Shown here one piece after another: positions 29,517 through 35,723 of a DNA stretch of 35,847 bases. The notes under the pieces are model-generated. The model ran no database searches. It was not told the origin of the DNA and saw nothing but the letters and a program-made list of their open reading frames with translations. The DNA is taken from assembly GCA_903943975.1 (NCBI GenBank), contig CAJAQB010000022.1:1-35847 (forward strand), read 5' to 3'. Every line of letters starts with the position of its first letter. The stretch's first letter is position 1. Both the position numbers and the translations under genes were made by a program. This DNA is from Synechococcus lacustris. Lineage in GTDB: Bacteria > Cyanobacteriota > Cyanobacteriia > PCC-6307 > Cyanobiaceae.

Positions 29517-31188
29517 AGGACGAACAGCTGTAGTGGGATACACCTCCGGCATTGAAAAATTCCTTGGGCTTCAGACGGTCGTAGCTCGCCTCCACCTCCG
29601 CTGATTGCCCGTCGTAGGGATTACTGAACACCGCCTGCAGCTCCTTGATCAGGCTGGGATCACCTTGCGCAGCCTTTTCATAGGCCGGGGCGATCAGCCA
29701 TTCGCGCCAGGTGAATTTGGGGTTAATGCGTTTCATCGCTTCGGATATCACTCGCGGGTCGCCGCAGGCAGTGATGCGTTCCCGCCAGCGTTGCAGCCAC
29801 TGGGTCCATTGCCCATCGAGCTGCCCTGAGCTGGGCAGGTAGAAGCTCTCCTTCAGGCTTGAAAGTTGTTCTGGAAGCTCAGAAAGCTTGCGGAAAAAGA
29901 TCGTGTAGTCAGCCTTCGAGAGAAGCATCAGCCGCAGCAGCTCGTTCACCAGCTCGCCGTCATAGCTGCCCAGGCCGAGCTTGCTGGCCCACATGGCCTC
30001 GAGCTCCTGCTGCATCGCTTCAGCGAAGCCGTCCCGGATCTGATCGAGCCTGGCCAGGGCCTCCGAATTGCCCTCGAGCAGTAGCCGGATGGCGGCCCAG
30101 AACATCTGATAGTTAGCTTCGGCAGCCAGCGGCTGGTTGATGAAGCAGAAATGCTCGCCACCGCCGGTCCAGGGCTGAAATCTGGGGTCGAATAGTTCGC
30201 AGAATCCAAAGGGGCCGTAGTCAAGGGTGAAGCCACCGGCGGCGCAGTTGTCGCTGTTGAAATTGCCCTGGCAGTAGCCAACCCGCATCCAGTGGGCCAC
30301 CAATGCCGTGAGCCGTCCGCGAAACAACCGGGCCAGCTCCACCACCTGATCGCTGAAATCCAGACTCGGATCAATCTCCTGCCGGTAGTTCCGCTCGATC
30401 AGGTGCTGCACGATCATCTGCAATTCGTTCAGTGCACCCGGATGGGCCTGGCTGCGGGCGCGACGGGCAAACAGCTCCAGCTGACCGACCCGCAGAAAGG
30501 ATGGCGCCACCCTTGTGGTGATTGCCGCGGGGTTGTCTACCAGAATGTCGGGATCGATGGACCTTGAGTTCGGGGAATACCAGGGCCTACGTACGGTTTC
30601 CGATCGGGACATAAACAGCGTCAGGGAGCGTGAGGTAGGAACCCCAAGGGCGTGCATCAACTCCTGGGCCAGAAACTCGCGCACGCTGGAACGGAGCACA
30701 GCACGGCCATCGGCGCCACGGCAGTAGGGCGTAGGGCCGCCGCCCTTCAGTTGCATCTCCCAGCGGCTGCCGTTGAAGACGCCTTCGAACACGGAAATGG
30801 CGCGGCCATCGCCGTAGCCGTTGCCGGTGCCAAACGGGCACTGCTGGATGTATTCGGTGCCGTAGATCGAAAGGGCATAACCGGTTGCCCAACCAAACGG
30901 TCGCATCGGTTCCCGCGCCACGCTGATGTCGCCGGAAAACAGACGGCGGAACTTGTCGTCGTGGGCAAGCTCATCGCCCAGGCCCAATTCGTTGAAGAGG
31001 GTGCTGCTGTGAGCCACGTACTCCGCCGCTGGAATCGCCGTGGGTGTCACCGGCACGTAATGACCGGAAAACACCTGGCGGGGCTGGTGATCGTGGCCAT
31101 CGCCGGTCGCCTGGGGATCCGCATGAAGGGAATCCAGCAGCGAATAGTCGGCCCGTTGGGCAAACTCCGCGAAGGTTGTTGTAAGCAC
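29515..31188 (-). CDS. selO: Protein adenylyltransferase SelO (YdiU/UPF0061)
   Basis: 557 residues from GTG 31188, chosen because GAGGG lies 5-9 nt upstream; other in-frame starts are ATG 31242, ATG 31260 and TTG 31275, none with a visible ribosome site. SelO is a pseudokinase-fold enzyme that transfers AMP to Ser/Thr/Tyr of redox proteins. Family blocks are seen: [20 protein letters not shown], the catalytic lysine region [41 protein letters not shown], and the metal-binding [20 protein letters not shown]. The Asn-Ser-Asp-Asn in place of the usual MNTDN, and the divergent N-terminus, place it in a non-canonical SelO branch. SelO usually carries a C-terminal selenocysteine or cysteine; here the C-terminus ends GVSHYSCSS with a Cys three from the end. 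Convergent with the katG pair. Confidence 0.9.
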   Translation of the reverse strand: MLTTTFAEFAQRADYSLLDSLHADPQATGDGHDHQPRQVFSGHYVPVTPTAIPAAEYVAHSSTLFNELGLGDELAHDDKFRRLFSGDISVAREPMRPFGWATGYALSIYGTEYIQQCPFGTGNGYGDGRAISVFEGVFNGSRWEMQLKGGGPTPYCRGADGRAVLRSSVREFLAQELMHALGVPTSRSLTLFMSRSETVRRPWYSPNSRSIDPDILVDNPAAITTRVAPSFLRVGQLELFARRARSQAHPGALNELQMIVQHLIERNYRQEIDPSLDFSDQVVELARLFRGRLTALVAHWMRVGYCQGNFNSDNCAAGGFTLDYGPFGFCELFDPRFQPWTGGGEHFCFINQPLAAEANYQMFWAAIRLLLEGNSEALARLDQIRDGFAEAMQQELEAMWASKLGLGSYDGELVNELLRLMLLSKADYTIFFRKLSELPEQLSSLKESFYLPSSGQLDGQWTQWLQRWRERITACGDPRVISEAMKRINPKFTWREWLIAPAYEKAAQGDPSLIKELQAVFSNPYDGQSAEVEASYDRLKPKEFFNAGGVSHYSCSS

Positions 31189-31397
31189 TGGTCCCTCGGG
31201 TTTGGATCTGCCTGGGCATGGCCCTGGCGCTGAGATGATCATCTTGGCGCCGGGAATCATGGGCGGATGCCGCAAGCCGCCACGGCCCTGGGCCTGAGAC
31301 CGGCACTGGCACCACGGGTGGATTGAGGCCTATCTCGGCTGTCAAAGGCCTGCTGCCGGCAATATGCCACCTACGTTGGTGAGGCAGGTTCACTTCA
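31189..31397. other. Spacer at the left border of the accessory island
   Basis: About 210 nt between the divergent selO and DUF433 remnant. It contains a 10-bp palindrome GATGATCATC (31234-31243) and alternative selO start codons. No gene is recognised. Confidence 0.4.
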
Positions 31398-31624
31398 ATG
31401 GCAGGTAACACTAATCTGGGTTGGGCAGGCTGTTCAGCCATTGAGCAAGACCCCTTGCGCCTGAGCGGGGCCTGGGTGTTCCGCGGAAGCAGGGTGCCAG
31501 TTGCGGCATTATTTGCAAATCGGAAGGACGGCGTAAGGACGGCGTTTCGCCCTCTGAATTCGTAGAACTCTTCCCTGGTATCAGCTTGGAACAGATCCGC
31601 CTGGTTTTAGAGCACGGAGACTGA
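31398..31624 (+). pseudogene. DUF433-type antitoxin, broken by an 11-bp duplication
   Basis: From ATG 31398 the frame reads MAGNTNLGWAGCSAIEQDPL and then RLSGAWVFRGSRVPVAALFA, the DUF433 pattern of small HTH antitoxins (GxPVxxGTRVPV). At 31524-31545 the 11-bp unit AAGGACGGCGT is duplicated in tandem, shifting the frame to a stop at 31563-31565 (55 residues). Removing one copy restores KDGVSPSEFVELFPGISLEQ and IRLVLEHGD to the TGA at 31622-31624, giving a normal DUF433 protein of about 70 residues. DUF433 antitoxins usually pair with a DUF5615 PIN-like toxin downstream; none is present. The DNA-binding half after the shift is lost, so the gene is most likely dead. Confidence 0.8.
31524..31545 (+). 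repeat. 11-bp tandem duplication in the DUF433 gene
   Basis: AAGGACGGCGT occurs twice without spacer (31524-31534, 31535-31545). Since 11 is not a multiple of three, it shifts the reading frame. Confidence 0.95.
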
Positions 31625-31640
31625 GCCACAATTATTGAGC

Positions 31641-31889
31641 CTATGTTTCCAGCAGCAATGCAATTTGCTGCCTCAGCCATTGGAATTGCTGATAGGCCTG
31701 CCACACTTCTTCTAGGTCCCCATGGTCGTAGGCGTGGATCAGCAGATCGCGCATCCCCGCGATCCCTTGCCAAGGAATAGACGGATGACAATCACGGCAA
31801 TCCTGAATTAAGGCATCCTCGAGGTAGTCCGTGGACTCCAATGTTTGGAGATCAGTGATCAGAAAGCCCAGGGCGCGATCCAGCACCAT
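31641..31889 (-). CDS. HepT-like (DUF86, HEPN) toxin, shortened
   Basis: 82 residues from ATG 31889. The C-terminal half HPSIPWQGIAGMRDLLIHAY is the signature of HepT/DUF86 proteins, with the RNase motif RX4HXY complete (Arg-Asp-Leu-Leu-Ile-His-Ala-Tyr). The N-terminal part LDRALGFLITDLQTLESTDY followed by LEDALIQDCRDCHP resembles the first helices, but the usual stretch of about 16 residues between the L.QD and the HP.IPW parts (typically AVIRNLEIIGEAAKRL-like) is missing. Full-length members are about 110 residues. This looks like an in-frame internal deletion; activity is doubtful. The partner MntA nucleotidyltransferase is not present. It overlaps the end of the upstream PIN gene by 38 nt in another frame. 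Confidence 0.65.
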   Translation of the reverse strand: MVLDRALGFLITDLQTLESTDYLEDALIQDCRDCHPSIPWQGIAGMRDLLIHAYDHGDLEEVWQAYQQFQWLRQQIALLLET

Positions 31890-32394
31890 CAGGATGTCGG
31901 TCGTGAGCCTGATTCAGCACTGCGGCCACCAGGGCATCGCTGAGGTAGTACCCCTGCTCACGCAGTGCTTTGAGCAGCGGGGCACAAGCCGGAACTAAAG
32001 CGCGTTCTTTGGCGAGCAATAGGACCGCGGCGGTGCCAATGATCGAGAGCCCCTGGCGGCGTGCCTCAGCGCGGCCGCAGCGATCGTCGACCAAAAGCAG
32101 CACCTGCTGCCCGGCAGCCTGCTGTTTCAGCGCTAGGTCGATGGCACTGGCCTCACCCGCAGCCACGCCTGGGTTGAGCGGCCGATAGGGATCGTTGGCC
32201 TCAGTACCAGCTGGGGCGATGACCAGCCAGCCCTCGGTTAGGGCCAGTTGCAGGGCCTCACTGCCGGGATAGGGCTGGTGGCCAACGGACTGGGCAGCGC
32301 CACCGAGCTCCCCTGCGATCACATTCGTGATCCACACCGTTGGGAACAGGCTGCGCAGCAGAGCCAACTGATCAATGCGGGCTAGGCCAATCAA
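31852..32394 (-). CDS. DUF3368-type PIN domain toxin, N-terminally truncated
   Basis: 180 residues if translated from the TTG at 32394. The sequence LARIDQLALLRSLFPTVWIT, LNPGVAAGEASAIDLAL, VLLLVDDRCGRAEARRQGLS and the ending YYLSDALVAAVLNQAHD match DUF3368 PIN-domain RNases. The frame upstream of TTG reads DAGPLIGLA with a TGA only five codons upstream of the TTG (32410-32412). The expected protein start includes that first catalytic Asp (xxDAGPLIxLA), so from TTG the enzyme would lack it. A one-base loss between the lost start and the Asp codon would explain this. No UPF0175 antitoxin is found upstream. The last 15 residues after LNQAHD are not family-like. Treat as a probable pseudogene or a catalytically impaired copy. 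Confidence 0.6.
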   Translation of the reverse strand: MIGLARIDQLALLRSLFPTVWITNVIAGELGGAAQSVGHQPYPGSEALQLALTEGWLVIAPAGTEANDPYRPLNPGVAAGEASAIDLALKQQAAGQQVLLLVDDRCGRAEARRQGLSIIGTAAVLLLAKERALVPACAPLLKALREQGYYLSDALVAAVLNQAHDRHPDGAGSRPGLSDH

Positions 32395-32415
32395 CGGCCC
32401 CGCATCGAGTCAATG

Positions 32416-32425
32416 CTACGTAGCG
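32416..32425. promoter_or_regulatory. GCTACGTAGC palindrome upstream of the PIN gene
   Basis: A perfect 10-bp palindrome lies 22 nt before the TTG start of the PIN gene and could be a leftover operator of the module. Position and symmetry are the only evidence. Confidence 0.3.
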
Positions 32426-32483
32426 TAATTGTGGAGGCGAAGTCGTAATTTCAGGATGAGCCTGCCTGCGATGGCTATCGGCA

Positions 32484-33641
32484 CTATTGGCTGACCGTGG
32501 GTGAATATTGGGTAGGGGCACTACTCATTGTAAGGCTACATGCCGAGACACTCCAAGATCTTCTGATTCGTGATTTGTGGCCTTTCAAGGAAGGTTGATT
32601 GCGTGGCGTATTGCTGATGCGTGACTTGCCTGAGCTATCGGGATTCACATAAAGACTAATGAATTCTACGTAGTTGTCAAAAGTGTTTCTGTTGCCACTG
32701 TTGACATATGAACATGCTTTTGCACCGTTTGCCAAGACGAAAACTTCATCCTCGAATTCAAGATGATAATACCTGATTTCATGGGGAAAATCCTGTAGAT
32801 CGGTTTTAATGATGTTTAAGTCGTTCGTCAGGAATGCTGCGTTGACAATCTTGTCATCGACCCCAATGCCATGGTACTCGGACGTATATAAATCAACCGT
32901 AGGAATATTGGCATCAATGGACCCTGCGCCTATTTTAATGGGCAGTGCTTGAAAGTAAGTATCTAGTGGCACAGCTGATCTCCTGATGGTTCGCTTAGCG
33001 ACCCATTTGATGGGCATCGGACCCTTTGATGTGTAAACACGATTGCCGATGTCAAGCTCTTCTATCTTTCGCTCTCTGCCGTCGGCCATTCGGATAAATG
33101 TGCCAGAGCAGAAGCAGACTGCTGGTGATGATCCGTAAAGACTAAATACAAGTGGATTTGTTGTATCGTTTGATCCAACTCCGTTTAGGTTTTGGTACAT
33201 TGCAGGAACGCTCCATCCCGAGCCCAACGTTGTATAGTTACCAGCATTGATGCCTAGCTTGACCCTAGTAGAGTTGGATCCTCCTGTGTCCGAGGACAAT
33301 GTAAATCCTAGCCAGTATTGAGTGCCAGAAGACAGGCTTAATGTTGTTGTTGGGGTATAACTGCTGGTTGCTGATGCTGCGGGTGAAGATGGACCAGATA
33401 GTACGGAAATCAAGGAGCCTGGCGTATTTGTATTTACGCCAGCTCCATAGAGTCCAACCTGAAAGTTATTGGGTGCACTTTGACCTGCCAAGTAACTATT
33501 GGTAGTTATAGAAACCTGGTCTAAGTTGACGTCTTGCCCAGGAATGAATGCCGCGTATTGATATTGGTAATCGGTTGAACTGACTCGCCAAACACCACGT
33601 GAGTTAGTGAGGTCAGTATTGGCGATGTATAAGGTGCTCAC
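32484..33641 (-). CDS. Hint-domain protein with N-terminal extracellular-type domain
   Basis: 385 residues from a GTG start. Residues 1-170 are a Gly/Ser/Thr/Asn-rich beta domain (FQVGLYGAGVNTNTPGSLIS, SGTQYWLGFTLSSDTGGSNS) resembling 'choice-of-anchor' type domains of secreted proteins. Residues 176-340 are a Hint_2 self-processing module: CFCSGTFIRMADGRERKIEE with Cys176 as nucleophile, IGNRVYTSKGPMPIKWVAKR, the TxxH block TSEYHGIGVDDKIVNAAFL, then VFVLANGAKACSYVNSGNR. The late His of the standard (H)xVxLANG block is replaced by Asp-Glu. No Sec signal is visible; Hint_2 proteins are often type I secreted. Base composition is far lower in GC than the rest of the window, so recent acquisition is likely. 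Function unknown. Confidence 0.75.
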   Translation of the reverse strand: MSTLYIANTDLTNSRGVWRVSSTDYQYQYAAFIPGQDVNLDQVSITTNSYLAGQSAPNNFQVGLYGAGVNTNTPGSLISVLSGPSSPAASATSSYTPTTTLSLSSGTQYWLGFTLSSDTGGSNSTRVKLGINAGNYTTLGSGWSVPAMYQNLNGVGSNDTTNPLVFSLYGSSPAVCFCSGTFIRMADGRERKIEELDIGNRVYTSKGPMPIKWVAKRTIRRSAVPLDTYFQALPIKIGAGSIDANIPTVDLYTSEYHGIGVDDKIVNAAFLTNDLNIIKTDLQDFPHEIRYYHLEFEDEVFVLANGAKACSYVNSGNRNTFDNYVEFISLYVNPDSSGKSRISNTPRNQPSLKGHKSRIRRSWSVSACSLTMSSAPTQYSPTVSQ

Positions 33642-33664
33642 CTCTGCGCCACTGCGTAATTATT

Positions 33665-33798
33665 ATTAATTATCTATGGAAATTTAGGGCGATGACCATG
33701 GGTAGGGACTGTTTATATATTGTCTGATTTGCCACTAGGGCGATGATGGCATCGCTGGGATCGAGCTCACACTCGTCAACCAGCCGGCGCAATTGGTT
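33665..33798 (-). pseudogene. 3' remnant of the regulator gene, cut off by TGA
   Basis: The frame of the regulator at 33799-34251 continues past its TGA as NQLRRLVDECELDPSDAIIA and a further dozen residues before running into AT-rich sequence and a TAA near 33665. This charged helical stretch reads like genuine protein, so the TGA may be a nonsense mutation and the AT-rich boundary near 33725 the edge of an insertion carrying the Hint gene. Confidence 0.4.
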
Positions 33799-34251
33799 TC
33801 ACCATTTGCTGGAAATCTCAGTGGCCCTGCGCTGGCCAAGGGCCGGGGGCGGCGTGGTGCGGAAAGCCTCTGGCACCTCCCGCAGGCCGCAATAGCAGGC
33901 CCACCACTCCAGTGCACTCCAGATCGGGCAGTCGTTATCACCGAGCGGAACAGCGCCCTTGAGCTTCTGCTTGATCGCCTTATTCAACAGCTTGCCCCAT
34001 TCCTTTGCATCAATGCGGCGATTGAGTTCTCCTAGTTGCCAGAAGACTTTCTGCCGCAGTTCGCCCGCCTTGCCCTGCTCGATCACCGAGAGGTTGCCGT
34101 AGGAGATCATCTCAAAGCCGACCTCTTTTGCCCAGTTGCAAGCTGTGTACTTGGTCCAGCCGTTGCGCCTGCGCCAATTCAGCAACATCCGCCCAAAGGC
34201 AGGGCGGCTCTGATGCTGACGCTCAAGCAGCTCGGCGTAGGTGATGGCCAT
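33799..34251 (-). CDS. HTH-like DNA-binding protein, probably truncated
   Basis: 150 residues. The N-terminal half has the look of an XRE/phage-type helix-turn-helix protein: FGRMLLNWRRRNGWTKYTAC, GFEMISYGNLSVIEQGKAGE and FWQLGELNRRIDAKEWGKLL. The rest (PIWSALEWWACYCGLREVPE) is conserved-looking but not a domain I can name. The start ATG overlaps the stop of the upstream broken gene by one base (TAATG), so both were once one operon. The frame goes on beyond its TGA (see 33665-33798). A likely role is repressor of a mobile element or toxin-antitoxin module. Confidence 0.55.
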   Translation of the reverse strand: MAITYAELLERQHQSRPAFGRMLLNWRRRNGWTKYTACNWAKEVGFEMISYGNLSVIEQGKAGELRQKVFWQLGELNRRIDAKEWGKLLNKAIKQKLKGAVPLGDNDCPIWSALEWWACYCGLREVPEAFRTTPPPALGQRRATEISSKW

Positions 34252-34463
34252 TACTTAAGCAACTCAATTTCAGTGGCATCTGGGTAGCGGTTTTTTGCAA
34301 ATTTCCTGGCTTCTTTGCCATTGGTGGCGCGGATGGTTTCAAGCATCGGCATCGCCCACCGGAAAATTATTTTTAGCCGATAAAGCCGTGATGCCTTTGC
34401 GCTGGTGCGGCTGATGCCTTCCCCGAGATTGGGAACCAGGCCAGTCCAAGGTTCATGCCGCTC
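34251..34463 (-). pseudogene. C-terminal remnant of an unknown gene
   Basis: The frame is open for 70 codons up to an in-frame TAA (34464-34466) without any ATG, GTG or TTG until ATG 34352, which leaves only 33 residues. The reading (ERHEPWTGLVPNLGEGISRT, then KASRLYRLKIIFRWAMPMLE and KEARKFAKNRYPDATEIELL) is a plausible protein C-terminus, not random sequence. It overlaps the HTH-like gene by one base. Its first part is antisense to the antitoxin remnant at 34455. Family unknown. Confidence 0.45.
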
Positions 34464-34549
34464 TTACCGATTCCAGTCCCCCCATCCCCAATGAAGTTGT
34501 GGAAGAGCACTTTGCCAAACGTCGTTCAGACGCCCTTAAGCGCTCCTAA
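34455..34549 (+). pseudogene. Antitoxin remnant with one-base frameshift
   Basis: From the GCC at 34457 the frame reads AALTDSSPPIPNEVVEEHFA and KRRSDALKRS to a TAA (34547-34549), like the small antitoxins that precede ParE/RelE toxins. The only ATG (34455) is out of frame with it by one base: ATG-CC-GCT would be ATG-NCC-GCT before a one-base deletion. The intact product would be about 31 residues, short even for this class. Confidence 0.55.
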
Positions 34550-34852
34550 ACCTCAGTCTTTGCCAGGAACATCACCTGGTCACAGCTGGCACTCGATGAT
34601 CGCGAGCAAATTTTTAGCTGGATTGAATGGGACGAGCCATTGGCCGCCATTCGAGTTGATGAAACGCTGCAGAATCAGATAAATCGCCTTAGTGACTTTA
34701 CAGAACACGGGCGCCCAGGAAGAGTGCCCGGGACCCGAGAATTGATCATTTCAGGCACACCATGTATAGCCGTTTACCGTAGAGAAGAGACTCTGATCCG
34801 TATCCTCAGAATCCTCCACGGCATCCTTCGGTGGCCGGAAATATTTGATTGA
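34550..34852 (+). pseudogene. ParE/RelE-type toxin lacking a start codon
   Basis: The frame after the antitoxin stop encodes TSVFARNITWSQLALDDREQ, then IFSWIEWDEPLAAIRVDETL and FTEHGRPGRVPGTRELIISG to RILRILHGILRWPEIFD. These are the conserved blocks of RelE/ParE toxins (WSxxALxDL, AAxRxxxxI, GRPGRVxGTRELVIxxTPYxxxYR, ILRVLHGAQxWP). No ATG, GTG or TTG exists in frame before TTG 34640, which would give a 70-residue protein without the first strand and helix. The original start was probably near TTT/GCC at 34559. Most likely inactive. Confidence 0.7.
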
Positions 34853-34912
34853 AAAAATATTGCCAGCTTCAGCAGATTAATTGGTCAGATCAAATTACCT
34901 TTACGCACGAAA

Positions 34913-35349
34913 TCACGCCGCCCTAGCTGCTGCCCTCTCCCTTGCCCGTCGCGCTAGGGCCGCATCAACAGCAGCATCCACAGTTGCTTCATCGGTCCAG
35001 CGCCCGTAGTGGGACGAATGGGTCTGGAGGCTATGGCCAAGCAATGCAGCCGCCGCCCGGGGCATGATCCCCAGTTGATGGGGTCGTGTCCTCCTTGGGC
35101 ACCGGCGCGAACCACCGCAAAATCCAGAAACTGCCTGGTGTACTGCAGCCGCAGCTTTCGTCCTTGGGAGCCAGGCTCCCCGCCGTAACGGCTCACAAGC
35201 CCTTGCCCCCACTGGCTTTTGCTAACGGCCGACGTGCTTGAGGCTTGGCATCTGCATCGTTTGGTCGGGCGCTCGTGCTGCTCTTCCGCTGCGCCGGCTC
35301 CTGGGCGACGCGGCTTGACAGCGGCGACCAAGCCCCTAAGGTATTCCAT
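34913..35349 (-). pseudogene. Tyrosine integrase remnant (frameshifted, core deleted)
   Basis: The C-terminal end, read to TGA 34913, is AAALLGHSLQTHSSHYGRWT and DEATVDAAVDAALARRARE, the GHS...H...Y-GRW end of phage-type tyrosine recombinases with the nucleophile Tyr. In another frame further 5' (to about 35349) lies GSQGRKLRLQYTRQFLDFAV, which resembles the DNA-binding N-terminal part. The two meet near 35060-35100 in different frames and the middle domain with the catalytic Arg/Lys/His-x-x-Arg is absent. So this is a decayed integrase with a large deletion. Confidence 0.6.
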
Positions 35350-35360
35350 GGAGGGAATAC
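35341..35360. promoter_or_regulatory. 7-6-7 inverted repeat, probable operator of the HigBA pair
   Basis: GTATTCC (35341-35347) and GGAATAC (35354-35360) are perfect inverted repeats around ATGGAG. GGAGG in the centre (35350-35354) is also a good ribosome site 9 nt before the toxin ATG. This fits autorepression by the antitoxin. Confidence 0.6.
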
Positions 35361-35363
35361 TGG

Positions 35364-35723
35364 ATGTGGGATGTCGGTCAGACCGCTGTCTTCGAAGACT
35401 GGTGGGGCGAGCTCAGCGAGCAGGAGCAGGACGATGGGACGGCCATCGTCGAGCTGCTCCAGGAAATGGGGCCCCAGCTGCCCTTCCCCCACTCCTCAGG
35501 AGTGGAGAGTTCCAGACACAGCCACATGCGCGAGTTGCGCATCCAGTCCCATGGCGACCCCTTGCGCGTTTTTTATGCCTTTGATCCCAGCCGCAGCGCC
35601 ATCCTGCTGATTGGCGGCAATAAGACCGGCAAGGACAAGCGGTTCTACAAAACGATGGTCCCCAAGGCGGACGCGCTCTACGACGAACACCTCAAAAACC
35701 TGCAAGCCCAACCCAAGCCATGA
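35364..35723 (+). CDS. HigB/RelE-type toxin (phage Gp49-like)
   Basis: 119 residues from ATG 35364 with a GGAGG site 9 nt upstream. HigB-type toxins are ribosome-dependent mRNA interferases. Blocks seen: VFEDWWGELSEQEQDDGTAI, VELLQEMGPQLPFPHSSGV, HMRELRIQSHGDPLRVFYAF, DPSRSAILLIGGNKTGKDKR and FYKTMVPKADALYDEHL, which are the full set for the phage-derived Gp49-like HigB group. The order toxin then antitoxin, with a 4-nt ATGA overlap to the next gene, is typical of higBA. Nothing is broken here, unlike the neighbouring modules. Confidence 0.88.
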   Translation: MWDVGQTAVFEDWWGELSEQEQDDGTAIVELLQEMGPQLPFPHSSGVESSRHSHMRELRIQSHGDPLRVFYAFDPSRSAILLIGGNKTGKDKRFYKTMVPKADALYDEHLKNLQAQPKP

